Made by a program: the position numbers and the translations under genes. From Mycobacterium sp. KBS0706 (GTDB taxonomy: Bacteria; Pseudomonadota; Alphaproteobacteria; DSM-16000; Inquilinaceae), in assembly GCF_005938675.2 (NCBI RefSeq), contig NZ_VCCH02000013.1, positions 56,718-120,717 of the forward strand: a DNA stretch of 64,000 nucleotides. Reading direction: 5' to 3'. The notes under the pieces were generated by a model. It did no database searches. It saw only the letters and a list, made by a program, of their open reading frames with translations, and had not been told where the DNA came from. Position 1 is the stretch's first letter; each line of letters opens with the position of its first letter. Below are positions 39,163 to 47,277 of this stretch, one piece after another.

Positions 39163-39755
39163 GCGCAGTGGTCCTGGCCTCCGGCAGCGCCACGCGGCGG
39201 GCGATGCTCGAGGCCGCCGGTGTCGCCGTCACCGTCAGCCCGGCGGCGATCGACGAAGGCGAGGTCAAGGCGTCGATGCGGGCCGAGGGCGCGTCCCCGG
39301 CCGACGTGGCCGAGGCGCTGGCGGTGTTGAAGGCGCAGCGGGCGTCGCGGCGCCACCCCGGCGCGCTCGTCATCGGCGCCGACCAGATGCTGGATTGCGA
39401 GGGCGTCTGGTACGACAAGCCGGCCAACCGGGCGGCGGCCCGCGACCAGCTGTTGGCGCTGCGCAGCCGCACCCACACCCTGACCTCGACTGCGGTGGCG
39501 GTGCGCGACGGCCAGAGGGTCTGGCACGCGACCGACACGGCGAAGCTGACCATGCGGTCGTTCAGCCACGTCTTCCTCGAGGCCTATCTCGATGCTGTCG
39601 GCGACGCGGCGCTGTCATCCGTCGGCGGCTACCAGCTGGAGGGTCGCGGGGCGCAGCTCTTCGCCAGGGTCGAGGGCGACCATTTCACCGTGCTGGGCCT
39701 GCCGCTGCTGCCGCTGCTCGGCTTCCTGCGCGACCATGGGGTGCTGCCGTCGTGA
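39159..39755 (+). CDS. maf: Maf family nucleoside triphosphate pyrophosphatase
   Basis: 198 residues, ATGA overlap with the previous gene. Maf proteins hydrolyse non-canonical or pyrimidine NTPs to remove them from the pool. The N-terminal [16 protein letters not shown] (substrate loop) and the central [12 protein letters not shown] with the catalytic Asp are seen, followed by [19 protein letters not shown]. The C-terminal [14 protein letters not shown] is typical of the YhdE/Maf branch. GTGA overlap with aroE. Confidence 0.94.
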   Translation: MSAVVLASGSATRRAMLEAAGVAVTVSPAAIDEGEVKASMRAEGASPADVAEALAVLKAQRASRRHPGALVIGADQMLDCEGVWYDKPANRAAARDQLLALRSRTHTLTSTAVAVRDGQRVWHATDTAKLTMRSFSHVFLEAYLDAVGDAALSSVGGYQLEGRGAQLFARVEGDHFTVLGLPLLPLLGFLRDHGVLPS

Positions 39756-40591
39756 GCTTGACCGCGAAGGGCCGCCTGGCCGGGGTGATCGGCTGGCCGG
39801 TCGGGCATTCCCGTTCGCCGCAGTTGCATGGCCACTGGCTGGCCCGCTACCGGATCGACGGCGCCTATGTGCCGATGGCGGTAGCGCCGGAGCGCCTGGA
39901 GGCGGCTCTGCGGGGCCTGACCGCCCTCGGCTACCGCGGCTGCAACGTCACCGTGCCGCACAAGGAGGCGGCGATGGCGCTGGTCGACGAGCTCGACCCG
40001 CTGGCCCGGCGCATCGCCGCGGTCAACACCATCGTGGTGCGCGAGGATGGCAGCCTGTTCGGCACCAACACCGACGGCTTCGGCTTCCTGGCCAACCTCC
40101 AGGCGGGCGCGCCCGCGTGGTCGGCGGGCGCTGGGCCGGCGGTGGTGATCGGCGCCGGCGGCGCGGCGCGGGCGGTGATCGTCGCCCTCGCCGATGCCGG
40201 CGCGCCGGAGATCCGCCTGGCCAACCGCACCCGGGCGCGGGCCGAGACCCTGGCGGCGGAGCTCGGCGGGCCCGTCACCGTGGTCGACTGGGCCGACCGG
40301 GCCGCGGCGCTGGACGGCGCCGCGCTGCTGGTCAACACCACGACCGAGGGCATGGTCGGCCGGCCGGCGCTGGACCTGTCGCTCGACGCGCTGCCGGTGG
40401 TTGCGCTGGTCAACGACATCGTCTATGTGCCGCTGGAGACGCCGCTGCTGGCCGCCGCGCGCGCTCGCGGCAACCCGGTGGTCGACGGCGTCGGCATGCT
40501 GCTGCACCAGGCGCGGCCGGGCTTCGAGGCCTGGTTCGGGGTGGCGCCGGTGGTCGATGCCGCGCTGCGGGCGGCCGTGCTGGGGGCCTGA
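39752..40591 (+). CDS. aroE: Shikimate dehydrogenase
   Basis: 279 residues, GTG start overlapping the maf stop. It reduces 3-dehydroshikimate with NADPH in aromatic amino acid synthesis. Visible: [14 protein letters not shown] (shikimate-binding Ser pair), [11 protein letters not shown] with the catalytic Lys, NTDGFGF, and the cofactor motif [13 protein letters not shown]. The C-terminal [14 protein letters not shown] is conserved. It sits in the maf-aroE-coaE-dnaQ cluster right of oriC. Confidence 0.96.
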   Translation: MSLTAKGRLAGVIGWPVGHSRSPQLHGHWLARYRIDGAYVPMAVAPERLEAALRGLTALGYRGCNVTVPHKEAAMALVDELDPLARRIAAVNTIVVREDGSLFGTNTDGFGFLANLQAGAPAWSAGAGPAVVIGAGGAARAVIVALADAGAPEIRLANRTRARAETLAAELGGPVTVVDWADRAAALDGAALLVNTTTEGMVGRPALDLSLDALPVVALVNDIVYVPLETPLLAAARARGNPVVDGVGMLLHQARPGFEAWFGVAPVVDAALRAAVLGA

Positions 40592-40593
40592 CC

Positions 40594-41220
40594 GTGAGGA
40601 TCCTGGGCCTGACCGGCTCGATCGGCATGGGCAAGTCGACCGCGGCTGCGATGTTCCGGCACGACGGCATCGCCGTGCACGACGCCGACGCCGCGGTGCA
40701 CGACCTGCTGCGCCGGGGCGGCGCGGCGGTGCCGGCGGTGGCGCAGGCCTTCCCGGAGGCGGTGCGCGACGGCGCGGTCGACCGCAAGGCGCTGGGCGCG
40801 CTGGTCTTCGGCAAGCCGGAGGCGCTGCGCCGGCTCGAGGCGATCCTGCACCCGCTGGTGCGCCGCCGCATGCGCCGCTTCCTGCAGCAGGCCGGGCGGC
40901 GCGGCGACCGGCTGGTGGTGCTGGACATCCCGCTGTTGTTCGAGACCGGCGGCGAGCGCTTCTGCGACGCCGTCGCCGTGGTCAGCGCGCCGCGGCTGCT
41001 GCAGCGCCAGCGGGTGCTGGCCCGGCCGGGCATGACGCGTGAGAAATTCGCCGCCATCCTGGCGGCGCAGATGCCCGACCGCGAGAAGCGGCGGCGGGCG
41101 GATCAGGTGGTGCCGACCGGCCTCGGCCGCCGGCCGACGCGACTGGCCCTGCGGGCGCTGCGGCGGCGGGTGCTGGCCCGGCCGGGGCGGCGCTGGCGGC
41201 CCTCATTGAAGGTGGTGTGA
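40594..41220 (+). CDS. coaE: Dephospho-CoA kinase
   Basis: 208 residues, GTG start 2 bp after aroE. It phosphorylates dephospho-CoA in the last step of CoA synthesis. The P-loop [12 protein letters not shown] is at residues 5-16, [14 protein letters not shown] follows, and [11 protein letters not shown] includes the conserved Asp. The C-terminal [20 protein letters not shown] extends slightly beyond the typical tail. Its stop overlaps the dnaQ start by one base. Confidence 0.95.
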   Translation: MRILGLTGSIGMGKSTAAAMFRHDGIAVHDADAAVHDLLRRGGAAVPAVAQAFPEAVRDGAVDRKALGALVFGKPEALRRLEAILHPLVRRRMRRFLQQAGRRGDRLVVLDIPLLFETGGERFCDAVAVVSAPRLLQRQRVLARPGMTREKFAAILAAQMPDREKRRRADQVVPTGLGRRPTRLALRALRRRVLARPGRRWRPSLKVV

Positions 41221-41897
41221 TGCGCGAGATCGTCCTGGACACCGAAACCACCGGCCTGCATGCGATGGGCGGCGACCGCCTGGTCGAGATCGGCGGGGTC
41301 GAGATGATCAATCACGTGCCGACCGGCCGGCACCATCATGTCTACATCAACCCCGAGCGGCTGGTGCCGATGGAGGCCCAGCGGATCCACGGCCTGACCG
41401 ACGAATTCCTGGCCGACAAGCCGGTCTTCGCCGAGGTGGTGGGCGATTTCCTGGACTTCATCGGCGACGCCAAGCTGGTGATCCACAACGCCGAATTCGA
41501 CATGGGCTTCCTGAATGCGGAGCTCGGGCGGCTCGGCCTGCCGCCGATCCCGATGGCGCGGTCGATCGACACCGTGGCGCTGGCCCGGCGGCGCTGGCCC
41601 GGCGCCCAGGCCTCGCTCGACGCGCTGTGCCGCCGCTTCGGCATCGACAATTCCGGCCGCACCCTGCACGGGGCGCTGCTCGACGCCCAGCTGCTGGCCG
41701 AGGTCTGGCTGGAGATGTGCGGCGGCCGCGAGCCGGGCCTGGCCATCACCACGACGGTCGAGATCACCGAGACCACGGTGGTGGTCGAACGCGTCGCCCG
41801 CCCGGCCCGGCCGCATGCGCCGACGGCGGAGGAGCTGGCCGCCCACCTCGCCTTCATCCAGGGCCTGACCGACCCGCTGTGGCTGAAGGAAGGCTGA
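41220..41897 (+). CDS. dnaQ: DNA polymerase III epsilon subunit (3'-5' exonuclease)
   Basis: 225 residues from the ATG at 41220; a GTG three bases earlier is an alternative. Proofreading subunit. The DEDDh motifs are present: Exo I IVLDTETTG, Exo II LVIHNAEFDMGFLNAEL, Exo III HGALLDAQLLAEV. The polymerase-binding C-terminal tail is seen as PLWLK. The gene lies right of oriC and is convergent with secB across a palindromic repeat. Confidence 0.96.
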   Translation: MREIVLDTETTGLHAMGGDRLVEIGGVEMINHVPTGRHHHVYINPERLVPMEAQRIHGLTDEFLADKPVFAEVVGDFLDFIGDAKLVIHNAEFDMGFLNAELGRLGLPPIPMARSIDTVALARRRWPGAQASLDALCRRFGIDNSGRTLHGALLDAQLLAEVWLEMCGGREPGLAITTTVEITETTVVVERVARPARPHAPTAEELAAHLAFIQGLTDPLWLKEG

Positions 41898-41924
41898 GAG
41901 GGCTCGTTTCGCCACCCCAAAAAT

Positions 41925-42000
41925 GTCATGCCCGGGCATGACCCGGGCATCCAGAGACTGTCGAGACCTTCTGGATTGCCGGGTCAAGCCCGGCAATGAC
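41925..42000 (+). repeat. Palindromic repeat family B, copy 2
   Basis: 76 bp from GTCATGCCCGGGCATGACCC to GGGTCAAGCCCGGCAATGAC. The reverse complement of the element at 15682-15757, with only a few substitutions. It lies between the convergent dnaQ and secB genes. Confidence 0.9.
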
Positions 42001-42021
42001 AGACAGAGAGGGCGGAAACCC

Positions 42022-42519
42022 TCAGTTCACGCTCGGCTGGCCCTCGGCCTCGGAGCGGGCGCGCAGGGCGGCCAGCTGGCGGCGGAACAGCTCGGTGAAG
42101 TCGATCGGCTGGATCAAGAGCGGCGGGAAGCCGCCGTTGCGGGTCGCCTCGGCGATCACCGACCGGGCGAACGGGAACAGCAGGCGCGGCGCCTCGATCA
42201 GCAGCAGCGGCGCCGTCTGCTCCTTGGTCACGTTGGCCAGGGCGACCACGCCGCCATAGCTCAGCTCGCACAGGAAGGTGGCGGCGTCGCCGGTCTTGGC
42301 CTCGGCCTTGATGTGCAGCACCACCTCGAAGGCGTTCTCGGCCAGTTGCTGGGTGCGGACGTCGACATTGACCGTGACCTGCGGCGGCGTCGCCTGCTGG
42401 GTCAGGCTGCGCGGCGCGTTCGGGTTCTCGAAGGACAGGTCCTTGACGTATTGCGCCGAGATCTGCAGCGAGGGCTGCAACTGCTCGGCGGCGTCCGGCT
42501 GCTGGTTGACGTCCGACAT
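42022..42519 (-). CDS. secB: Protein-export chaperone SecB
   Basis: 165 residues. SecB holds preproteins unfolded and delivers them to SecA. Characteristic segments: LQISAQYVKDLSFENPNAPR, QVTVNVDVRTQQLAENAFEV, FLCELSYGGVVALANVTKEQ, LLLIEAPRLLFPFARSVIAE. The C-terminal region RRQLAALRARSEAE is typical of alphaproteobacterial SecB. The next gene on its strand, fxsA, is the usual neighbour. Confidence 0.97.
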   Translation of the reverse strand: MSDVNQQPDAAEQLQPSLQISAQYVKDLSFENPNAPRSLTQQATPPQVTVNVDVRTQQLAENAFEVVLHIKAEAKTGDAATFLCELSYGGVVALANVTKEQTAPLLLIEAPRLLFPFARSVIAEATRNGGFPPLLIQPIDFTELFRRQLAALRARSEAEGQPSVN

Positions 42520-42617
42520 GAAAGCTCTCCCTGGAAACTCTGGCTCGGCTGGCCGGCGTAAAGAGGGGTCTCGCTAGCACGGAACCCGTGGCGGCCACAA
42601 CCGGGGAGGGCGGCCCG

Positions 42618-43142
42618 TCAGGGCGGCCCGCGGCCGTCCCCGTCATCCGGGCCGCGCCAGCGCGATTCCTCGATCCGCGGCAGCGACGGGTCGCGGCCGC
42701 CCTCGGGCTTCACCTCGGTGTAGTCGGCGTCGATCACCGTGCCGCCGCCTCCAGGCCCGCGGCCGCCGGGCCAGACGGTGAAGCCGCCGCGCCGCTTGGC
42801 CTGGACGCCGAGCCAGCGGATCAGCATGCGCCGCACCGGCGGCAGCAGCAGCGGCAGCGCCATCAGGTCGCTGAGGAAGCCGGGAAAGATCAGCAGCAGC
42901 GCGGCCAGCACCAGCAGGGCGGCATGGGCCACCGGCTCGGCCGGCGGCTCGCCGCGGGCCAGCGCCGTCTGCATCTCGCGCAGGGCCCGCATCCCCTGCC
43001 GCTTCAGCAGCAGCGAGCCGATCACGCCGATGGCGATGAACAGCGCCAGGGTTGCGAGCACGCCGATCCAGCGGCCGACCACGATGAACATCGCGATCTC
43101 GGCGAGAAGCGGGACAAGAAGCAGCAGGGCGAGAAGGGGCAT
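42618..43142 (-). CDS. fxsA: FxsA family membrane protein
   Basis: 174 residues from the ATG at 43142. The N-terminus MPLLALLLLVPLLAEIAMFI and the second helix VLATLALFIAIGVIGSLLL are standard FxsA. A third hydrophobic stretch is LIFPGFLSDLMALPLLLPPV. The C-terminus is a longer acidic, Gly-rich cytoplasmic tail. In E. coli FxsA overproduction alleviates phage T7 exclusion; its normal role is unknown. Divergent from the Tim44-like gene. Confidence 0.9.
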   Translation of the reverse strand: MPLLALLLLVPLLAEIAMFIVVGRWIGVLATLALFIAIGVIGSLLLKRQGMRALREMQTALARGEPPAEPVAHAALLVLAALLLIFPGFLSDLMALPLLLPPVRRMLIRWLGVQAKRRGGFTVWPGGRGPGGGGTVIDADYTEVKPEGGRDPSLPRIEESRWRGPDDGDGRGPP

Positions 43143-43344
43143 CGGTTTCCCTTGCCGTTTGGGGGTCGGCAGCCTATCTGTCGGGGGCAGGCGTCGTTCC
43201 TGACCGCGCATCCTGGCCCGGACGGCTGTCCGCCGAGTGTTTGCTTCATCCGGACGGGCCGACCAAGAGGTAGTGTCGCGCGGCGCCCGGGTCCAGAGCG
43301 ATGCATTCGGCGCCGGCTTGGGCGCGCGACAAGTGTAGGGAGCG

Positions 43345-44010
43345 ATGGGCGAAGGCTCTTTCCTCGATATCCTGGTTCTGGCGGTGATCGCCGGGTTCCT
43401 GATTCTGCGGCTGCGCAGCGTGCTCGGCCGGCGGACGGGGACGGAGCAGCGGCGGCCGAACCCGATGGCCCAGCAGCCGACGCGGCCCGAGCCCCGCTCG
43501 CCCGACAACGTCGTGACCATGCCCGAGCGGCCGCGCGCCGCCGGCAACGGCGACTCCGGCCCCGCCAGCGGGCTGACCCAGATCAAGATCGCCGATCGCA
43601 GCTTCAGCGAGAGCAGTTTCGTCGGCGGTGCCCGCGGCGCCTTCAAGATGATCGTCGAGGCCTTCGCCCGCGGCGACACGGCGACGCTGCGCCCGCTCCT
43701 GTCCGACGAGCTGTATGACGAGTTCAGCGGCGCGATCCGCGACCGCCTGGCCGCCGGCCACACGCTGGAGGAGACGGTGGAGTCGGTCGACCGCGCCGAG
43801 ATCATCGACGCCCGGATGGACGGCCGCACCGCCTATGTCACCGTCCGCCTCGCCTCGCGGCAGAAGAGCGCGCTGCGCGACGCCGAGGGCAAGGTGATCG
43901 AGGGCAGCCCGGACCAGACGGTCGAGGTCACCGACATCTGGACCTTCGCCCGCAACACTCGCGCCACCGACCCGAACTGGGCGCTGGTCGAGACCCGCGA
44001 ATCCCACTGA
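43345..44010 (+). CDS. Tim44/TimA-like domain membrane-anchored protein
   Basis: 221 residues. A short N-terminal hydrophobic segment (LDILVLAVIAGFLILRL) is followed by a Pro-rich cytosolic linker and a Tim44-like domain from about residue 80 to the end (FVGGARGAFKMIVEAFARGD, LRPLLSDELYDEFSGAIRDR, VEVTDIWTFARNTRATDPNW). The mitochondrial family recruits Hsp70; the bacterial role is unproven. In many relatives an mltA gene lies between it and smr; here there is only 88 bp. Confidence 0.9.
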   Translation: MGEGSFLDILVLAVIAGFLILRLRSVLGRRTGTEQRRPNPMAQQPTRPEPRSPDNVVTMPERPRAAGNGDSGPASGLTQIKIADRSFSESSFVGGARGAFKMIVEAFARGDTATLRPLLSDELYDEFSGAIRDRLAAGHTLEETVESVDRAEIIDARMDGRTAYVTVRLASRQKSALRDAEGKVIEGSPDQTVEVTDIWTFARNTRATDPNWALVETRESH

Positions 44011-44098
44011 CCCGCCGATGCCGTCGCTCCTGACCCGTCCGGCCCGGCCCTGTCCGGGCCGCGGCCGTTCGGCCGAGGATGCCGACCGCTGATCCGGC

Positions 44099-44659
44099 AT
44101 GGCCAAGACCCGCAAACCGAGCGAGGAAGAGCGCCGCCTCTGGCGTCTCGTGACGCAGGATGTCGCGCCGTTGCGGCCGACCGACGCGGCATCATCCCCC
44201 CCGCCTCCGCCTGAAGCCCCCTCCCCTCCCCCGCCGCGCCCGGCCCCGCCGGGCCAGCGGCCTGCCGCGACGCCGAAGCCGACCGTGCCGGCGGCCGCGC
44301 CGAAGCGCCTGCACTCCGGCGACCTGACCGGCATCGATGGCCACCGCGCCGACCGGCTGCGCCGCGGCAAGCAGGAGATCGAGGGCCGGCTCGACCTGCA
44401 CGGCATGCGCCAGGTCGAGGCGCATGATGCGCTGATCGGCTTCGTCGCCTCGGCCCAGCGGGCGGGCAAGAAGACGCTCCTGGTGATCACCGGCAAGGGC
44501 AGCTTCTCGAACGGCGACAGCGTGCTGCGCGCCAATGTGCCGCTGTGGCTGAACGAGCCGCCGCTGCGCGACAAGATCCTGGCGATCACCCCGGCCCATC
44601 CCCGCGACGGCGGCTCCGGCGCGCTCTATGTTGTGCTCAAGCGCCGGCGCGAGGGGTAG
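44099..44659 (+). CDS. Smr domain protein (MutS2-like endonuclease domain)
   Basis: 186 residues. N-terminal SEEERRLWRLVTQDVAPL, a Pro/Ala-rich linker, and a C-terminal Smr domain (about residues 95-186) with LDLHGMRQVEAHDALIGFVA and LLVITGKG. Smr domains are DNA- or RNA-nicking modules in MutS2; stand-alone Smr proteins have no fixed role. Ends 59 bp before a family-A palindromic element and faces an orphan antitoxin gene. Confidence 0.93.
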   Translation: MAKTRKPSEEERRLWRLVTQDVAPLRPTDAASSPPPPPEAPSPPPPRPAPPGQRPAATPKPTVPAAAPKRLHSGDLTGIDGHRADRLRRGKQEIEGRLDLHGMRQVEAHDALIGFVASAQRAGKKTLLVITGKGSFSNGDSVLRANVPLWLNEPPLRDKILAITPAHPRDGGSGALYVVLKRRREG

Positions 44660-44717
44660 GCGGCTCGTATCGGCGGGTACGAGCCGATATCATGTCAGCG
44701 GCCTGAAACATTAACCC

Positions 44718-44793
44718 GTCATGGCGAGGCGCGCAGCGCCGTGCCAGGGCCGGTGTCGCTGGATGGCCACGCCCCTTCGGGGCTCGCCATGAC
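44718..44793 (-). repeat. Palindromic repeat family A, copy 2
   Basis: 76 bp, ends GTCATGGCGAG and CTCGCCATGAC. It is the reverse complement of the element at 5178-5259 with a 6-base deletion near the centre. It lies between the smr gene and the AbrB-type antitoxin gene (convergent). Confidence 0.9.
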
Positions 44794-44838
44794 AGAAAAC
44801 AGAACCGAAGAGCCGATCTCAAAGGCCACTGGTGTCAT
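44719..44838 (-). pseudogene. Possible truncated toxin gene after the AbrB-type antitoxin
   Basis: A 39-codon frame overlaps the antitoxin stop (ATGA), the position expected for a partner toxin. The first 15 residues, MTPVAFEIGSSVLFS, lie outside the palindromic element and loosely fit the N-terminal PIN pattern (V-x-F-[DE]-x-[SG]-[AS]-x-L); the remainder is translated from the element itself. The resemblance is weak and unconfirmed. Confidence 0.28.
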
Positions 44839-45086
44839 TCCCGCTCGGCTTCGCTCCGTCGCTCGGCCAGGAAGTCATCCACAGACGCTCCCGCCCGATC
44901 GCCGAGCAGCCGCCGGGTGAGAGCCTGAGCCTGAGCGACTGCCTCCGCGACCGTCCGGATCCGGATGTCACGGCCGTCGAGTTCAAGCAGGACATCGCCG
45001 CCGTGCTCGAGGCCGACAGCGTTCCGCAGTTCCAGCGGGATAGTCATCTGGCCGGATGCGGACACTTTGGCTTTGGCCGACTTCAT
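44835..45086 (-). CDS. AbrB/SpoVT-type antitoxin
   Basis: 83 residues from the ATG at 45086. The N-terminal swapped-hairpin AbrB domain is clear: KVSASGQMTIPLELRNAVGL, with EHGGDVLLELDGRDIRIRTV. The C-terminal tail AQALTRRLLGDRAGASVDDF resembles the toxin-binding tails of VapB-type antitoxins, whose partner is usually a PIN nuclease. No intact partner follows; the 39-codon frame starting at the overlap is broken by a palindromic element. Likely orphan. Confidence 0.85.
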   Translation of the reverse strand: MKSAKAKVSASGQMTIPLELRNAVGLEHGGDVLLELDGRDIRIRTVAEAVAQAQALTRRLLGDRAGASVDDFLAERRSEAERE

Positions 45087-45151
45087 GGCGCCTACCCGAA
45101 CGACTGTGGCGGAAAGCATCGCGCTGGTCGTGTTCGGCGGCAAGCCGACGC

Positions 45152-46042
45152 TCAGCCTGGACGACTGATCGTCCCGAACTCCGCCAGGATCCACTCCCGA
45201 ACCGCCGTTACCGCCTCGTCCTCGAGGCCAGGGCGGCGGACGAGGTGGAAGCCCATGCCTTCGATCGCCGGGCCGAAGGGTTGGACCAGCGTCCCGGCCG
45301 CCAACTCCGCCGCCACCAGGGTCAGGCTCAGCAGGCCGACGCCGGCGCCGGCCGCGACCGCCTGGATGGCGTGGCTCTCATCGGTGCAATGCAGGGCCGA
45401 GGCGCTGCGCTCCGGCAGGCCGGCGGCAGCGAACCAGCGCGGCCAGGACGGCTTCTCCGGATGCGGCACGCGCCACTCGAAATGCACTAGGCGATGCTGT
45501 GCCAGCTGCTCCGGCGCCGTCAGCCCCAGCGCGGGATGCGCCACCGGTGCCAGCCGGTCGGTGCCCAGCGGCTCGGACCGCAGCCCGGGATACACGCCGC
45601 CGCCATAGCGGACGGCCAGGTCGGCGGTGCCAGCGGCCAGATCCACCGGCTCGTCCGCCGCCAGCAGGCGCAGGGTGACGTCCGGCCGCCGTTCCTGGAA
45701 CGATGCGACGCGAGGCACCAGCAGGCGGGCGGTGAAGGCGCGGGTGGCCGTGAGGGTCACGATGCTCGGCCGGGCCTTGGCCGACAGCCCGTCGATGCTG
45801 CGGGCGAAGGCGTCGAAGCCGTCGCGCAGCACCGGGTACAGGCGCTGCGCCGCCTCGGTCATCACCACCTGCCGGGTCCGCCGCTCGAACAGCCGCAGCC
45901 CCATCGTCTCCTCCAGCAGGCGGATCTGATGGCTCACGGCCGTCGGGGTCACCAGCAGCTCCTCGGCGGCGCGCTTGAAGCTGAGATGGCGGGCGGCGGC
46001 CTCGAAGGCGCGCAGGGCGGCGAGCGGGGGCAGGCGGCGCAT
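45152..46042 (-). CDS. LysR family regulator (GcvA-like)
   Basis: 296 residues from MRRLPPLAALRAFEAAARH; an ATG at 46075 would add 11 non-conserved residues. The helix-turn-helix is LSFKRAAEELLVTPTAVSHQ, IRLLEETMGLRLFERRTR. The effector-binding domain starts at about residue 90. The protein resembles GcvA-type regulators, but no gcv gene is adjacent. It is divergent from the azoreductase gene, so it may control it. Confidence 0.9.
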   Translation of the reverse strand: MRRLPPLAALRAFEAAARHLSFKRAAEELLVTPTAVSHQIRLLEETMGLRLFERRTRQVVMTEAAQRLYPVLRDGFDAFARSIDGLSAKARPSIVTLTATRAFTARLLVPRVASFQERRPDVTLRLLAADEPVDLAAGTADLAVRYGGGVYPGLRSEPLGTDRLAPVAHPALGLTAPEQLAQHRLVHFEWRVPHPEKPSWPRWFAAAGLPERSASALHCTDESHAIQAVAAGAGVGLLSLTLVAAELAAGTLVQPFGPAIEGMGFHLVRRPGLEDEAVTAVREWILAEFGTISRPG

Positions 46043-46151
46043 GGCGGTCCAGACGGATGAGTTCACCTCAGCCATAAGATGAGGGATTTGCCTTTGTCGG
46101 CCAGCCGGAAAGCGCACATCTCCTGGGCCAGAGACCTTCTGGAGCTCAGCC

Positions 46152-46808
46152 ATGACGACGATCCTGCACATCGATTCCAGCGCCCGCCTCGGCCGCTCGC
46201 ACACCCGCCGCCTGTCGGCCCGCTTCGTCGAGGCCTGGCTGGCCCGCCGGCCGCATGACACGGTGATCCGCCGCGATGTCGGCCTCGAACCGCCGCCGCC
46301 GGTGACCGAGGACTGGATCGCCGCCGCCTTCACCCGGCCGGAACGGCGGACGCCGGAGATGCGCGCCACGCTGACGGTCAGCGACGCGCTGGTGGACGAG
46401 CTGGAGCGCGCCGACCTGATCGTCGCCGGGGTGCCGATGTACAATTTCGGCCTGCCGGCGCAGATGAAGGCCTGGGTCGACAACATCGTCCGGGTCGGCC
46501 GCACCTTCGGCTTCGACCGCAGCCGGCAAGGTGAGCCCTACTGGCCGATGCTGTCCGGCAAGCGGCTGGTGACGCTCGGCGCCCGCGGCGACTGGGGCTA
46601 CGAGCCAGGCGAAAGGCTGGCCGGGATCAACCATGTCGAGCCGCATCTACAGACCGTGTTCCGCTACATCGGCATCACCGACGCGGTGTCGATCGCGGCG
46701 GAATACGACGAATTTGCCGATGAACGGATCCGACAGTCGCTGCAGGCGGCGGAAGCCGAGATCGACCGGCTGGTGGCGCGAATGACCGACGAGGCCGTCG
46801 CAGCTTGA
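46152..46808 (+). CDS. FMN-dependent NADH-azoreductase
   Basis: 218 residues. N-terminal ILHIDSSARLGRSHTRRL binds FMN phosphate; VPMYNFGLPAQMKAWVDNIV and TFGFDRSRQGEPYWPML are the conserved AzoR segments, and GARGDWGYEPG follows. Family enzymes reduce quinones and azo dyes in the cytoplasm. The divergent LysR gene is a candidate regulator of it (inference from arrangement only). Confidence 0.94.
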   Translation: MTTILHIDSSARLGRSHTRRLSARFVEAWLARRPHDTVIRRDVGLEPPPPVTEDWIAAAFTRPERRTPEMRATLTVSDALVDELERADLIVAGVPMYNFGLPAQMKAWVDNIVRVGRTFGFDRSRQGEPYWPMLSGKRLVTLGARGDWGYEPGERLAGINHVEPHLQTVFRYIGITDAVSIAAEYDEFADERIRQSLQAAEAEIDRLVARMTDEAVAA

Positions 46809-46864
46809 CGACACGGGCCCGGGGGCGCTGAGCTGAAGCGCCGCCCTCATCCGCCCGGACATCG

Positions 46865-47188
46865 ATGACAGCATCTTTCAGCACCGAGGCCCGACACCGT
46901 CTCGGCACCGTGCTGGAAGGCGCCGGATTCCGTTGGGTGGCGGGGCGGGACGATCCGCAGAGCTTCGGCGACGGGTATGTCGATGCCTTTTCGCCGATAG
47001 CCTGCCTGCGCATTGTCCGGGACCGGGGACAGGTGTTCCTGCAGGCCCGGCCCGCCGATGCCGAGGAGTGGATGGCGGTCGAGCGCCTCGTGCCCGCTTT
47101 GCCCGGCCCGGCGCCCACGCTGGACGCCGCTTCGAGCTACCTCGAGGCGCATCTCAGCGCCCTTGTCGCGGCGGTAGCCGGCCCATAG
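46865..47188 (+). CDS. Hypothetical protein
   Basis: 107 residues, 56 bp after the azoreductase gene. No signal peptide or transmembrane segment. Composition is mixed alpha/beta (RHRLGTVLEGAGFRWVAGRD, GQVFLQARPADAEEWMAVER), perhaps a small ligand-binding fold. I recognise no family. Codon use resembles the neighbours, so it looks like a real gene. Confidence 0.6.
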   Translation: MTASFSTEARHRLGTVLEGAGFRWVAGRDDPQSFGDGYVDAFSPIACLRIVRDRGQVFLQARPADAEEWMAVERLVPALPGPAPTLDAASSYLEAHLSALVAAVAGP

Positions 47189-47213
47189 CGGACGACCCGA
47201 GACTTTCACACAG

Positions 47214-47241
47214 CCGTCATCCGGCCGTCATCGGCCGTCCC
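47214..47241 (+). promoter_or_regulatory. Pho-box-like tandem repeat upstream of the phytase-like gene
   Basis: CCGTCAT at 47214 and 47225 (11-bp period), then CCGTCCC at 47235, ending 36 bp before the ATG. Alphaproteobacterial PHO boxes are two 7-bp CTGTCAT-type repeats at 11-bp spacing. Each copy differs from CTGTCAT by one base. Confidence 0.4.
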
Positions 47242-47277
47242 CACTCTCCCGCCGCGTTTCGTCCGAGAGGGGGTCCC

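Noticed and set aside
43143..43344. Possible small gene between fxsA and the Tim44-like gene
   Set aside because: No frame with a credible start, ribosome-binding site and non-shadow composition; it is best read as the divergent promoter region.
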